Shown: positions 8,129 through 19,895 of the stretch, in pieces
How the letters are laid out: every line of letters begins with the position of its first letter
Position numbering within the stretch: position 1 is the first letter of the stretch
Assembly: GCA_033344775.1 (NCBI GenBank)
Contig: JAWPMT010000005.1
Coordinates: forward strand, 2,115,001-2,179,000
Reading direction: 5' to 3'
From: Cytophagales bacterium
GTDB lineage: Bacteria > Bacteroidota > Bacteroidia > Cytophagales > Cyclobacteriaceae
DNA length: 64,000 bases
Position numbers and translations under genes: made by a program
Notes under the pieces: model-generated
The model's input: only the letters and a program-made list of their open reading frames with translations
The model's database searches: none
Told to the model about the DNA's origin: nothing

Positions 8129-9811
8129 TCAATTGGTTTTCTTGATTTTGTACATGATCCCTTCCCAGGGTTGTAATACGATGATCCCGCTATCTACTTC
8201 ATTGGATTGTCGATAGTTTGATACGATCCGGATCAATTCTGCCTTTGCGATTTCCTGCTCCAATGCAAAGGATTGATCCTGAGAAGAGAAATTTAATACG
8301 ATGAGCATGTGATACTCCTCATCCTGACGGTAATAGGCAAAAATGGACGGGTCTTCTTCATTGATGATCTTGAAATCTCCATATACCAACACCGGGTAGG
8401 TCTTACGAATCGTGATCATTTTACGATAGAAATGAAGCACTGATCGTGGATTCATCTCCTGACTTTTCGCATTGACGGACTCGTAATTGGGATTCACCTT
8501 GATCCAGGGTTCTCCTGAAGAAAATCCCGCATTTGCGCTGTTATCCCATTGTACTGGTGTTCTGGCATTATCACGACCTTGCCAATGGATGGCTTTCATC
8601 AATTCATCCAAGTCACCAGCATTCTCTTCTGTTTCTTTCCAAACGTTAAGCGTCTCAACATCACGATAATCATCGATGGTATCAAAGGCTACGTTGGTCA
8701 TCCCAAACTCATCTCCCTGATAGATATAGGGTGTTCCTCGCATGCTCAGGAGCATCAAGGCAAGCAATTTTGAAGCTTCCTCCCAATATTCCTTGTCATT
8801 GGCGAATCGCGACACAATCCTCGGAAAGTCATGATTTCCCAGAAAAATACTATTCCAACCGGAAGTGCCAAGTTTTTTATCCCAATCGCCGAACACCTTT
8901 TTGAAATGAATAAAATCTACAGGCACTGTGTCGAATTTACCTTGCGGACCATGATCAATGAACATGTGGTCGAAATGGAAGATCATGTTCAATTCCTCTC
9001 GATCATCCCCAACATAATTCAGGCCATTTTCTAATGTAATTCCTGGTCCTTCGCCGACGGTCATCACATCGTTCGGTGCCAGTACCTGCTGATTCATTTC
9101 CTTCAAAAACTCATGAATGCGAGGACCATTTGCATAAACTTCTGCGATGGTCTCATTGAATTCTGTGTGTGGCGTATCCTCGTAATTCCTCTTAGAAATC
9201 AATGAGATCACATCCAATCGAAATCCATCCACTCCTTTTTCCAGCCAAAAATTCATTTGATCAAAAATCTCAGAACGAACTTTCGGGTTTTCCCAATTTA
9301 AATCGGGTTGTTTTGTCGTGAATAGGTGCAGGTAATATTCATCTGTTTTTTCATCGTATTGCCAGGCTTTTCCACCGAAGAAAGACATCCAATTGTTTGG
9401 CTCAGACTCATCTTTTCCTGGCTTCCAAATGTAATAATCACGTTTAGGATTGTCTTTTGATGACCTGGATTCTTCAAACCAAGCATGTTCATCTGAGGTG
9501 TGATTCGCCACTACATCCATGATCAATTTCATTCCCCGATCATGCACTCCTTTAAGCAGGTTGTCAAAATCATCCATGGTCCCGAATTCAGGGTGAATAG
9601 CTCGATAGTTACTGATATCGTAACCGTTATCATCATTCGGCGATTCATAAACCGGACACAACCAAATGATGTCCACGCCGAGGCTCTTGATGTAGTCTAA
9701 TTGTGATATGACCCCTGGAATATCTCCTATTCCATCGCCATTGCTGTCTTTAAAGCTCCTGGGGTATACTTGATAAATTATGCTCTCTTTCCACCAAGTT
9801 TTCTTCATCAT
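8129..9811 (-). CDS. GH13 alpha-glucosidase (oligo-1,6-glucosidase/trehalose-P hydrolase type)
   Basis: A 560-residue cytosolic GH13 enzyme with no signal peptide, the length usual for exo-acting alpha-glucosidases. Motifs in order: WWKESIIYQVYPRSF at the N terminus, DVVANHTSDEH (region I), QPDLNWENP, GVDGFRLDVISLI (nucleophile Asp, region II), MTVGEGPG (acid/base Glu, region III) and FLGNHDFPR (region IV). These place it with alpha-glucosidases/sucrose isomerases of subfamily 31. The start overlaps the upstream amylosucrase-like gene by 62 bases; a later start would cut away the conserved WWKESIIYQVYPRSF, so the overlap appears real. It would release glucose from a small alpha-glucoside; the natural substrate (sucrose, isomaltose, glucosylglycerol) is open. 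Confidence 0.93.
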   Translation of the reverse strand: MMKKTWWKESIIYQVYPRSFKDSNGDGIGDIPGVISQLDYIKSLGVDIIWLCPVYESPNDDNGYDISNYRAIHPEFGTMDDFDNLLKGVHDRGMKLIMDVVANHTSDEHAWFEESRSSKDNPKRDYYIWKPGKDESEPNNWMSFFGGKAWQYDEKTDEYYLHLFTTKQPDLNWENPKVRSEIFDQMNFWLEKGVDGFRLDVISLISKRNYEDTPHTEFNETIAEVYANGPRIHEFLKEMNQQVLAPNDVMTVGEGPGITLENGLNYVGDDREELNMIFHFDHMFIDHGPQGKFDTVPVDFIHFKKVFGDWDKKLGTSGWNSIFLGNHDFPRIVSRFANDKEYWEEASKLLALMLLSMRGTPYIYQGDEFGMTNVAFDTIDDYRDVETLNVWKETEENAGDLDELMKAIHWQGRDNARTPVQWDNSANAGFSSGEPWIKVNPNYESVNAKSQEMNPRSVLHFYRKMITIRKTYPVLVYGDFKIINEEDPSIFAYYRQDEEYHMLIVLNFSSQDQSFALEQEIAKAELIRIVSNYRQSNEVDSGIIVLQPWEGIMYKIKKTN

Positions 9812-11780
9812 CGATTTTATACTCTTGTGGGTTTTTACTCTTTTCTAATTGTTGTTCTGAGATCCAGTGGAATTGATAGGGTTTCAATCGGATCTGATCA
9901 TAAGGTGTTCCTACTTTGTCACCGGTCATTTGATCTTTGATGCCTGAACCAACATCTATTCCCTGTTCTTTAAGGATATCAAGAGGAATCCATTCTTCAT
10001 GATCGTTGAGATTGAAGATACATACCACTTTCCCTTCGGAATTGTACCGGATAAACCCTAATACATGTTGATTTCCGAAATCTATCAAGTAGGTATTATT
10101 CTGATCCCGGAACTGTGAAATCTGTTTTCGCACCTGAATCATGTGCTGAATATCCAGATAAATCCTCCCTTCTACGGAATGATTGTTACTTCTATTAGAT
10201 GCTTTCTCCCAATTCATTTTCGGACGATGCATCCATCGATTATCAGCTACTTTAGCAGGGTCGAGTTCATAGGTGTAATCATTCAATAGTCCTAATTCAT
10301 CACCCATGTACAACATTGGTATTCCACCGTAGGACAGGACGATGGCATGTAGCATCAGAATCCTACTAATTGCCAGGTCCACTAAATGATCGTCTCCTTG
10401 CTCCAATGCCTTTTCCAGCCCCGCTAAGGAAGCCAGACTTCCCGAGATTCTTGCATCCCCCTTCTCGGGATCTTCCATGAACCTTCGGCCTCGGGCAAAA
10501 GACCAATCGATGCTACCGGTAAGGAAGTTGATGATAAAATGACGATGGCCATGGGCATCGTATCCGGCCCATCTGGCATGTTCGTCTTCATAGCCCAATC
10601 CGATATCATCATGACACCTCAGGTAAGTGATCCAGGAGGTTCCAAATGGCTTTTGAGGCACATTTTGAATGGAAACTGAGGTCAGGCGATTGTTTTTGGT
10701 CGCAACGCTTTCCCACAACAAGGTCATGAGGGTTGCATTGTAGGCCAAATCACATTCGTTCGTTACCGTATCGGTTTCACCAAAATATTTGATGATCTCT
10801 TGCGGTGCAACAATGGCTTCTGCGAGAAAAATGGTCCCCGGACAAGTTATCTGCATACAGGCTTTGAAGGTCCTGATGATCTGGTGCGCTTCGTCAAGGT
10901 TTTGGGATGTCGTTCCTAACTTCTTCCACATGAAGGCTAATGCATCTAAACGCAGTACATCGGCGCCTTCGTTGGACAGGTACAGCAGGTTGCTGAGCAT
11001 CTCGACAAAAACCTGTGGATTGGTATAATTCAAATCCCACTGATAGGTATTGAAAACGGACATGACCCACTGATCAACTTCCGGGATGAACGTGAAATTC
11101 CCCGGCGAAGAATCCGGAAATACTTCGGGCATGCTCTGCTCGTACTGATCCGGCCAGTAACGGTCCTTAAAAAAGTAATAGTAATCCTGATACTTCGGAT
11201 CACCCTGCTTCGCCTTTATTGCCCATTCGTGCTCGTCGGATGTGTGATTGATCACGATATCGAGCATTAGGTAAATCCCGCGCTTGCGGAATGCTTTACT
11301 GACTTTTCTAAAGTCAGCCTTTGTCCCGAATTTGGAATCAATCTGGCGGTAATCCGAAACCGCATAACCACCATCATTATGATCCTTAGGCACTTTTAAT
11401 ACAGGCATCAGGTGAATAAAATTCACGCCGAGTTCTTCGAAATAATCAATCTTCTCGATGAGTCCTTTCAAATCATCATTGAAAAGGTCTACATAAAGCA
11501 TCATGCCCACGATCTTTTCACTCAGGAACCAACCGGGGTTTTGCTCTCTTAAGCAATCTGTTTGTTTGCGTTCCACTGATCGTTGCTGATGAAAACTGAT
11601 CAGTGTTTCGGTGATTTGCTGTAGTATTTGAGGTAAGTCTTCACGATCACCATACAAAGCCCTGAGGTGGTTGCGCACTACGGAAAAGTTCGCAAATAGT
11701 CTCGCTTTGAACTGGTCGTCGGATACCTCCTCTTTTTTAAGGATTTCCTGTAATAATATGTGCGCCTTAGGATCGTACAC
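9750..11780 (-). CDS. Amylosucrase-like GH13 glucosyltransferase/hydrolase
   Basis: A 676-residue intracellular GH13 protein close to amylosucrase (Neisseria enzyme about 636 residues), which splits sucrose and builds alpha-glucan or transfers glucose to acceptors. Key segments are DIVINHTSDEHEW, GADVLRLDALAFMW (nucleophile Asp), TIFLAEAIVAPQEI (acid/base Glu) and YLRCHDDIGLGYEDEHA (third Asp; the HDDIG block is characteristic). The start is a GTG overlapping the glpD stop by one base (TAGTG). The last 62 bases overlap the next gene, and the C-terminal 40 residues extend beyond the usual family end. Sucrose hydrolase or a transglucosylase using glycerol are alternatives to glucan synthesis. 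Confidence 0.87.
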   Translation of the reverse strand: MYDPKAHILLQEILKKEEVSDDQFKARLFANFSVVRNHLRALYGDREDLPQILQQITETLISFHQQRSVERKQTDCLREQNPGWFLSEKIVGMMLYVDLFNDDLKGLIEKIDYFEELGVNFIHLMPVLKVPKDHNDGGYAVSDYRQIDSKFGTKADFRKVSKAFRKRGIYLMLDIVINHTSDEHEWAIKAKQGDPKYQDYYYFFKDRYWPDQYEQSMPEVFPDSSPGNFTFIPEVDQWVMSVFNTYQWDLNYTNPQVFVEMLSNLLYLSNEGADVLRLDALAFMWKKLGTTSQNLDEAHQIIRTFKACMQITCPGTIFLAEAIVAPQEIIKYFGETDTVTNECDLAYNATLMTLLWESVATKNNRLTSVSIQNVPQKPFGTSWITYLRCHDDIGLGYEDEHARWAGYDAHGHRHFIINFLTGSIDWSFARGRRFMEDPEKGDARISGSLASLAGLEKALEQGDDHLVDLAISRILMLHAIVLSYGGIPMLYMGDELGLLNDYTYELDPAKVADNRWMHRPKMNWEKASNRSNNHSVEGRIYLDIQHMIQVRKQISQFRDQNNTYLIDFGNQHVLGFIRYNSEGKVVCIFNLNDHEEWIPLDILKEQGIDVGSGIKDQMTGDKVGTPYDQIRLKPYQFHWISEQQLEKSKNPQEYKIDDEENLVEREHNLSSIPQEL

Positions 11781-13422
11781 TATTGAAATTCACTAGAAAT
11801 TTTAATGGCGTGATCTAACGAATCACTTTCTTCTTTAAGCCTATCTGTACTCCACGCAAAGAATTGAGACATCACTTGCTGTACGCCTGCTCTGGTTCGA
11901 TTTATAGAGCCGATGTTGAAATAAAGTCTTCCGGTTCGTCTTTCGTAGAAATCGAGTAAGGTAAATGTGGATTCACTTTCCAGACAGAAATTCAATTCCG
12001 ATAAAACCAGATTTGTCTCGGGATCATGCTCACTTTGCATGGAACGAATGATCTCTGAAGTTTGACGGCCATAATTACTTACCAGGTATTCGGCATAAGT
12101 CTCCAAAGAAGGATCTTTCTTAGCCAGTTCTTCAGCAACCTTCTTCTGGTATTTGTTTACGTCTTTCGTTCCTGCAAAAACGCCACCGACCAATACCGCA
12201 TTTTCGGTCTGGCAAGGCTTCAAGTCTTCACCATGTTCGACTTTCAACTTTTCTGCCAGTCGATCGAGAATACGCTCAGCCATCTTACGATAACCCGTGA
12301 GTTTGCCTCCTGCAATAGATAGCAATCCCGTTTCCGATTCGAAAATCTCGTCTTTTCGCGACAGCTCTGAAGCCGACTTGCCTTCCTCCTCAATCAAAGG
12401 ACGCAATCCCGCCCAGGTAGATTCTATGTCTTCTACTTTTAGGTCAACTGATGGAAAAATATGATTGACACCATCAACGAGATATTGCACATCTTCAAGG
12501 TCTGCTCGTACATCATCCAGATCTCCATGATAATCGGTATCAGTAGTACCTATATAAGTCGTCCGATCTCTCGGAACAGCGAAAATCATACGCCCATCAG
12601 GCACATCGAAATAAAGCGAATGCTTTACAGGAAACCGCTCTCGTGGCACCACTATATGTACTCCTTTTGTCGGATGCAGGTATTTCCCCTCGAGAGATTG
12701 ATTTTTCTTTCGAAGCTGATCAACCCATGGACCTGCGGCACTGATGGTATAGCGGGCCTTTAGCTGATGCTCTTCTCCGGTTAAATGATCTTTCCAAGAA
12801 AGGCCGGAGATTTTATTCTCGGTGTAAATGAATTCAGTGGCCTCCGCGTAATTGATCACATCTGCTCCGAATTGAACCGCCGTTTTCATGATCTCCATGG
12901 TCAGCCTAGCATCGTCCGTTCTGTATTCTGCGTAAATACCCCCTCCTTCTAATAAATCTTCTCTTAAGGCAGGCTCGAGTTCCAGGGTCTCTTCTTTGGA
13001 CAACATCTTGCGTTGGTCCTCTTTCTCCACACCTGCTAACACGTCATAGACCATCAAACCAAATGAAGTGAGCATTTTGCCAAATGAGCCATCCTTGATC
13101 AGGGGAAGGACCATTTTTTCATTTTTCACTAAATGAGGCGCAAGGTTATGAACGACTGCTCTCTCACGTCCTACTTCACGTACCAAAGCAATCTCAAATT
13201 GCTTGAGATAGCGCAATCCTCCGTGAATCAGTTTCGTGGATTTGCTACTTGTCCCTGAAGCAAAATCTTTTTTCTCCACTAACACGGTCTTCAAACCACG
13301 TGTAGCAGCATCAAGGGCAATCCCAGCCCCTGTTATTCCTCCGCCTATTACCACCAGGTCATAAGCTTCCTCGCTAATTTTATCAACTAGCTTTGATCGA
13401 TTTCCGGATGCTAGTAAGTTCA

Positions 13423-13423
<1 letters not shown>
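11780..13423 (-). CDS. glpD: Aerobic glycerol-3-phosphate dehydrogenase
   Basis: FAD-dependent oxidation of glycerol-3-phosphate to dihydroxyacetone phosphate at the cytoplasmic membrane, passing electrons to quinone. The 547-residue protein shows the dinucleotide fold YDLVVIGGGITGAGIALDAA, the FAD-linked block SSKSTKLIHGGLRYLKQ, IGTTDTDYHGD, and SIAGGKLTGYRKMAERI, plus a C-terminal cap with SINRTRAGVQQVMS. The start overlaps the glpK stop by one base (TGATG), and its own stop overlaps the amylosucrase-like GTG start by one base. That coupling supports a single translationally linked operon. Confidence 0.96.
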
Positions 13424-14913
<1,490 letters not shown>

Positions 14914-15093
14914 TCATCAATGTTGTTAAAGAACCTCTCGAAACGGATTAGGATTTTGCCCTTCTTCGAGATCGCCAATACTTTAAAAATCACTATACCT
15001 CGACGGTGAATACCTTCAAAGTGGCGATGATATTAGTAAGAAAAATCCAATTAGACACTACAATCAACAGCGGTCTAATTGAATTGCCAAATC

Positions 15094-15103
15094 CAAACGT
15101 TTG
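15094..15103. promoter_or_regulatory. Palindrome CAAACGTTTG upstream of glpK (possible LacI-type operator)
   Basis: A perfect 10-base palindrome in the 308-base gap between trehalase and glpK (14908-15215), 187 bases before the glpK start. Its core AAACGTT is shared with two nearly identical 16-mers at 18384-18399 and 19896-19911. LacI-family operators in bacteria are commonly AACGTT-centred, hence the suggestion. Flanks here differ from the other two, so membership is weaker. Nothing else clear was seen in this gap beyond AT-rich stretches. Confidence 0.35.
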
Positions 15104-15215
15104 TATTTGAAAATTGGAAATTTAAATCCGTTGCGGAACTGAAAATCTTCAGATTACGGTAAAAATATTAAACCCTTTTTAGATTAGTAGCATACTATAG
15201 CACAGTATTGAAATA

Positions 15216-16814
15216 TTAATATTTCGGGTCGTCAGAAAGCAAGCCCAAAACTACCCCGTTGGTCCAGCCAAAGCCATCCTGATTGGGGTATTCGCCACCA
15301 CCTGCTAAAAGTGTGGTATCGGCCACATTGTACTTCTCCATCATCTTTCCGGTATTGCGGAATACCTTTTCGTTGATGCGAAGCCATCTGGAACTGATGT
15401 CATCGGCGAGTGTTTGTTCATTATAGTGTTCCAATCCTCTGACGGTCAGCCATTGCAGCGGTGCCCATCCGTTGGGGGCATCCCATTGCTGTCCGGAGGC
15501 TATAGGAGTAGTGGCAATACCGCCATCGTACAGAAGCTGCTCTTTGATGGTTTTAGCCTGTGCTGCGGCTAACTCTTCCTTTGCTGCTTTGAAATAGAGA
15601 GGGGTAACAGCCGCTGCGGTTACTCTCCCGGTATGGACAGTGGATTCTTTTTCGGTCCAAATGACATCTTCGTAGGATTGATCTGTTTCATTCCAGAAAA
15701 ACTGATTGATGGACTTCCTCCTCACCTCGTACTTTTTCTGATAGTGCTGTGATTTGGCAATGTCTCCTTCTGCTTCATACATGACACTCAGGGCAATTTC
15801 CATCGCATACACCAGACAATTGAGGTCAACAGGCAATAGATCAGTCGTTCGGATGGTTGAAAATTCTTCGCCTTCAAACCAACGGCTGCTGAAGTCCCAA
15901 CCAGACTCTGCCGCAGCTCTCAGGTTTCGATACAACTTCCCTCGCTCGGCTTCAGGGAGTTCCTCAGCCAATTCTATGTCTTCTCGATAAGACTCTGGTC
16001 TAGGGGTATCGAAATTGTCCCAATACCTGTTTAGGATAAATCCCTGATACAAAATCACTCGTTTACCTTCCGGGTTATTGGGCGTGAGGTTCTCAGCTCC
16101 ATCCATCCAGAAGTCATATTCCGCCTGTACCGCCGGCAAATATTTCAAGGCTTGCTCTACGGACGTATGCTGAATGTACGTATTGACCATCGACGAGAAA
16201 TAGGGTGGTTGGCTTCTGCCCATATAATAGGATCGGTTACCATTTGGAATGAAACCGATGGTATCGATCAGGAAGGCGAAATTATCGAGCATTGACTCCA
16301 TTAGGTCAATTCGTCCGGAAGCCCCAAGTCCTACCATGGTAAAGTAGCTGTCCCAATAGTATACTTCGCGGAACCTACCCCCAGGAACCACGTAATTCTT
16401 CGGCAAAGGGATTAAGGTCGTATAGTCTGGTTGTTCTTCGGTTGATCGGGTCAGATAGTCCCAGTGTGAGGCCAGGTGATCTTTTATGGGTTTATCGGTA
16501 TCAATTTCTCCCGAGGTTGGATTGGCGGGCATGTTGAAATTCTTTTCAACGAAAGTCTTCAGGTCAAAGCCTGACACATCTTTCTCCACATTGTAAGCAG
16601 CCAAAATGGTCGCCGGATCTGACTTGGGAGTACAGTCAACGAATGTTTTGCTGTCCGGGAAAATATGAGCCATCTGCACATCGTGGAAAAGCTCTCCCAG
16701 GTCTTCCCAGGGCTGATAGAAGGTCTTTTCAACGGAATTTGAGGCTTTTTCTTCTGTTGGAGAACAGGCACTGAAAATAAAAACAGCTACTAGAATTCCG
16801 AGAAACTTCTTCAT
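15216..16814 (-). CDS. treA: Trehalase (GH37), lipoprotein
   Basis: Hydrolyses alpha,alpha-trehalose to two glucose molecules. The 532-residue precursor has a lipoprotein signal peptide (MKKFLGILVAVFIFSACS, Cys17), so it acts in the periplasm or on a membrane surface, unlike the cytosolic TreF form. Both family signatures are present: PGGRFREVYYWDSYF and QWDAPNGWAPLQW; GGGEYPNQDGFGWTNGV near the end is also typical. It stands alone between the glpK upstream region and the haloperoxidase-like gene, with a copy of the C5/G5 repeat just upstream, and its promoter was not recognised. Confidence 0.95.
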   Translation of the reverse strand: MKKFLGILVAVFIFSACSPTEEKASNSVEKTFYQPWEDLGELFHDVQMAHIFPDSKTFVDCTPKSDPATILAAYNVEKDVSGFDLKTFVEKNFNMPANPTSGEIDTDKPIKDHLASHWDYLTRSTEEQPDYTTLIPLPKNYVVPGGRFREVYYWDSYFTMVGLGASGRIDLMESMLDNFAFLIDTIGFIPNGNRSYYMGRSQPPYFSSMVNTYIQHTSVEQALKYLPAVQAEYDFWMDGAENLTPNNPEGKRVILYQGFILNRYWDNFDTPRPESYREDIELAEELPEAERGKLYRNLRAAAESGWDFSSRWFEGEEFSTIRTTDLLPVDLNCLVYAMEIALSVMYEAEGDIAKSQHYQKKYEVRRKSINQFFWNETDQSYEDVIWTEKESTVHTGRVTAAAVTPLYFKAAKEELAAAQAKTIKEQLLYDGGIATTPIASGQQWDAPNGWAPLQWLTVRGLEHYNEQTLADDISSRWLRINEKVFRNTGKMMEKYNVADTTLLAGGGEYPNQDGFGWTNGVVLGLLSDDPKY

Positions 16815-16851
16815 GGGTTGGGTTTTTAGATGACTTATGGGATTAAAGTTA

Positions 16852-16891
16852 AATCCCCAGGCCTACGGCCACCCCCTTAGAAAGGGGACTA
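16852..16891. repeat. Dispersed intergenic C5/G5 hairpin repeat, copy 3
   Basis: aatccccaggcctacggcca followed by cccccttagaaaggggacta. The C-run and G-run can pair around AGA. Same family as the copies at 3618-3660 and 7136-7175. It sits between the start of trehalase and the stop of the upstream gene, so it lies in the trehalase leader/promoter region. Confidence 0.65.
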
Positions 16892-16928
16892 GCCACCGTA
16901 ACTTAAATTTATTTTACTATTCGAATCA

Positions 16929-18266
16929 TCATTGATTAGATGCTTCGGTTGATTTTCTTGTTTGGAGTTTAGCCACCACATGCTTTCCTACTTCTTCTCC
17001 CTGGGTTACGCCATTATCAATGGCCATCATGTAGTGGATGCCACCATAAAGCCTGCTGATTGCCGCTTCTTCTGAAGCATGTAGAAATGAATCAAACTTT
17101 CTTTCTGTTAGTCCATATTCTACTTCCGTCGTATCATTGAATGCAAAGCCATCACCATAATAATCCGTAAGCGTGATCGCAGCTGCCCGAGATATGACGC
17201 TATGCCCGCTGGTGTATTCCGGGAATGGTGGTGTTTGTAACAACGGTAACCAATCTTCATCCAGGTACTGGTTGATGACCGTCTCGGGACGCACCACAAT
17301 GCTGCGCCATTTCTCATCCCAACAGCTGATAAAGCCATCGAAAAGTGCAACGGAAGTTCTTGCGTAAACTTCTATGGTCTCGTCGAAGCTGTTCTGCGCC
17401 TGTCGCGTTGCGATAGCAACAATGCCCATCCAGTGGCCACCTGGAGTGATCTTTTTGGTTGCAAACATGGCGTGTCCGCGGTGATGGGACACATAAGGAT
17501 TACAATCCCAGAACTCCGCGATTTCTTTTTGATCCTTGTCGAGGTTTTTTCCTACCTCGTACACTTCAATTAACTGTCGATAAAACTCCGTTCCTTCTTC
17601 CAGACTGAACGCTTCCGGATCGATGGGTTCAAACTGCTCGGCTGAATCGATGACCATGGGTCTGATCTCTCTCCAGTGTGGCTCAATGCCTTCCATATAA
17701 TCCGGAGGTGTTGGTTTCCATTTGGCATCCACGTCCTGGATCGTATACTTCGGAAAAGTCCGTGTCTGCTTGTACATGTCTTTATCTGCCCAGGTCAGGA
17801 TGTGATTGGCTACGGTCTCCCCATATGCAAGCGAGTTTTCTTTCAAACTTGAAGGTAAACCATGGTCCGAGAGCCTTTGATAAAGTCGTTCGCGATACTC
17901 ATCAATCTTGGCTTCAGAAAAAATCAATGCTTTTCCAACTTGTAGAAAAGCGTGTAAGCTTGCCAGATTTAGATCAATTTCTCCAGTAGGTGCAGGCGCC
18001 TCGGTGAAATCTGTCAATTGGCCACCCATTGATACATATTTGTTAGGGTCCAGGTATCGGATCACTTCGTAAGCTGCAATATTGGGGTACACATAAACCC
18101 TTGAGGCGACCGGAGGTGAGAAAATATCGTAGACAATAACATCTGTCAGTTTCTTCATGGAGGCCTGATAGGTCTCCGGATCTGTCAAAATTTGTTTGTA
18201 TGATTCATCCTTTTCGCAACTGAAAGAAAAAACAGCAATCGCCAATATCAATAAAGCCTTCTTCAT
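16929..18266 (-). CDS. PAP2 superfamily / vanadium-dependent haloperoxidase-like lipoprotein
   Basis: A 445-residue protein of the phosphatidic acid phosphatase/vanadium haloperoxidase fold. The start is set at the ATG at 18266 (MKKALLILAIAVFSFSC), because this gives a lipoprotein signal peptide with Cys17; an in-frame start 36 bases further up would bury it. The phosphate/vanadate-site segments are visible: PPFPEYTSGHSVISRAAAIT (PxxxSGH motif) and RLYGGIHYMMAID (Arg and His). Members of this group in Bacteroidota are mostly uncharacterised phosphatases or haloperoxidases. A LacI-type operator-like 16-mer lies 118 bases upstream. Confidence 0.82.
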   Translation of the reverse strand: MKKALLILAIAVFSFSCEKDESYKQILTDPETYQASMKKLTDVIVYDIFSPPVASRVYVYPNIAAYEVIRYLDPNKYVSMGGQLTDFTEAPAPTGEIDLNLASLHAFLQVGKALIFSEAKIDEYRERLYQRLSDHGLPSSLKENSLAYGETVANHILTWADKDMYKQTRTFPKYTIQDVDAKWKPTPPDYMEGIEPHWREIRPMVIDSAEQFEPIDPEAFSLEEGTEFYRQLIEVYEVGKNLDKDQKEIAEFWDCNPYVSHHRGHAMFATKKITPGGHWMGIVAIATRQAQNSFDETIEVYARTSVALFDGFISCWDEKWRSIVVRPETVINQYLDEDWLPLLQTPPFPEYTSGHSVISRAAAITLTDYYGDGFAFNDTTEVEYGLTERKFDSFLHASEEAAISRLYGGIHYMMAIDNGVTQGEEVGKHVVAKLQTRKSTEASNQ

Positions 18267-18383
18267 CTTAGGTCTTCTTAAAAAATCTTCAACCAAACAC
18301 AAAGATGAGGGATTGTGGGGAATTTAAAAGTCGAATCCAGCCTACGACAATAAGAATACAGCGGTAAATTGGGAATCTTACGC

Positions 18384-18399
18384 TTGCAAACGTTACCAA
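18384..18399. promoter_or_regulatory. LacI-type operator-like site TTGCAAACGTTACCAA
   Basis: This 16-mer differs by a single base from TTGCAAACGTTGCCAA at 19896-19911 upstream of xylB. Both are imperfect palindromes centred on AACGTT with TTG and CAA ends, the form of LacI/GalR-family operators. Here it precedes the haloperoxidase-like gene on the minus strand. No LacI-family gene is in the window. Confidence 0.5.
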
Positions 18400-18440
18400 C
18401 CTCTACTGAACTACTTTCCGCTTCTATCAGGAATTGGCGA

Positions 18441-19775
18441 TTATTTTGATTTAATCATTTTGGCCAATCGAGAATTGTGTAACTGACTTATCGGTAATTC
18501 TTTTAAATCATTCCTAAAAGTCTCTTCATCGATGACGAAGATTAACGCCACTGAACGATTTTCAGCATTTTTTTCACGCATGACCTCACCTCTCAGAATT
18601 GAAATGTTCGCTTTTAATCCCTGGTCATCTCTTTCGAAAGTATCCGTGAAAAACTGCTGTAAATACCGAGCACGCATATCGGGTAGATCCGAATTATAGA
18701 AATAGAGATCTTCGACCACCGTGCCTCCCGGAAGCTCCCTTAACATATGTATTTTCTCCACATATTGATCCAAAAAGTCATCATTGGTTTGCTCAAATGC
18801 ATTGAGAGGTTCATAAATTGAAAAGTCCTGAAAAACGTCCAGATCCAAATTGAGGCAGTTGTATGTTGAGAATCTTCCTTCAAAGGATCTCCTGTTTGCC
18901 TCTCCTTTTAAAATCAAATGAAACCCTCTACCATTCCAGGTCATTTCATTTAAGGCGCTTATTACTTCTGCTAATATTGAAATGCTTTGTTGCAGCGCGT
19001 CTCGATTTTGTTTCTCACAAACTTCGAAATGACCTGGGGCAAATTCAATCAGGTCCCCATCATTGAACTGAATCATAAATTGTTTTGAACTGATATGTCC
19101 CTGATGATGCTGATCTTCGAAATTCAGTTCTAGAAATCGGATTCCACGGTCTTTGATCGGCGACTGGTTTTCAAATATCGTGTTGGTCATCTGTACTATT
19201 GAGTCCTTCGCACTCAAGCACTTAAGAAAGTCGTAATATCTCGATCGGTTCAAGACATTGTTTACTTCTTTACCGATATCAAATATTTTGAAATCCTCAA
19301 TATATCGGGAAGTCAACAAATTGTATCGGGCAATATCCGACCGTTTGATCTCTTCAAGTGTCAAAAGTTTTTCTTGCAAGTCGTATACCACGTTACAAGA
19401 GTTTTCATCCTCCGGCAGATACCCCGGACTTTGAGCTACCATTGACCTTAGTAAAACATAGTCCAGCAGAACCAATGCCTGGCAGCTATTTTTTTCCAGT
19501 TTGAATTCATTTGATACTGGGGAGTTGATATCCAGATATTCCAAAACCGCCTCAAAATCTGCGACCTCTGAATTTTGTGCTTCACGAAAAATGCGGACAA
19601 GTTCATCGACATTATCATCTATTCTTTGATAAGAATGGGGGCCCTCAAAAAAGTGCGATGACCTTAAATGGCTGTGCAATGCTTTCATCGTCGCCAAATC
19701 CTGCTGTAACTGGCCGTAGACAACCGTCGACAGACAAGCCATGATGATCACGAGATAACTTTTGATTTTAAGCAT
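18441..19775 (-). CDS. Secreted protein of unknown function
   Basis: A 444-residue protein I do not recognise. The N terminus MLKIKSYLVIIMACLSTVVYG is a typical signal peptide with likely cleavage after YGQ or VYG, so it should be periplasmic or secreted. The mature part is rich in charged and aromatic residues with predicted mixed alpha/beta content. It shows no repeats, no metal-site motif, no C-terminal sorting domain and only a few cysteines (three in the mature chain). It lies between the haloperoxidase-like gene and divergently oriented xylB. Its promoter would share the 199-base gap with xylB, which contains a LacI-type operator-like site. Confidence 0.75.
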   Translation of the reverse strand: MLKIKSYLVIIMACLSTVVYGQLQQDLATMKALHSHLRSSHFFEGPHSYQRIDDNVDELVRIFREAQNSEVADFEAVLEYLDINSPVSNEFKLEKNSCQALVLLDYVLLRSMVAQSPGYLPEDENSCNVVYDLQEKLLTLEEIKRSDIARYNLLTSRYIEDFKIFDIGKEVNNVLNRSRYYDFLKCLSAKDSIVQMTNTIFENQSPIKDRGIRFLELNFEDQHHQGHISSKQFMIQFNDGDLIEFAPGHFEVCEKQNRDALQQSISILAEVISALNEMTWNGRGFHLILKGEANRRSFEGRFSTYNCLNLDLDVFQDFSIYEPLNAFEQTNDDFLDQYVEKIHMLRELPGGTVVEDLYFYNSDLPDMRARYLQQFFTDTFERDDQGLKANISILRGEVMREKNAENRSVALIFVIDEETFRNDLKELPISQLHNSRLAKMIKSK

Positions 19776-19895
19776 TTCCTAAACTTGTTTTTACAAATCT
19801 AATATTAATCACATTCCGCCATACATCACGATCAATCAATGATTTGTTGTTTAAAAATTATTGCTCATTGCATCGTCAACTATTTTCCAATTCTC

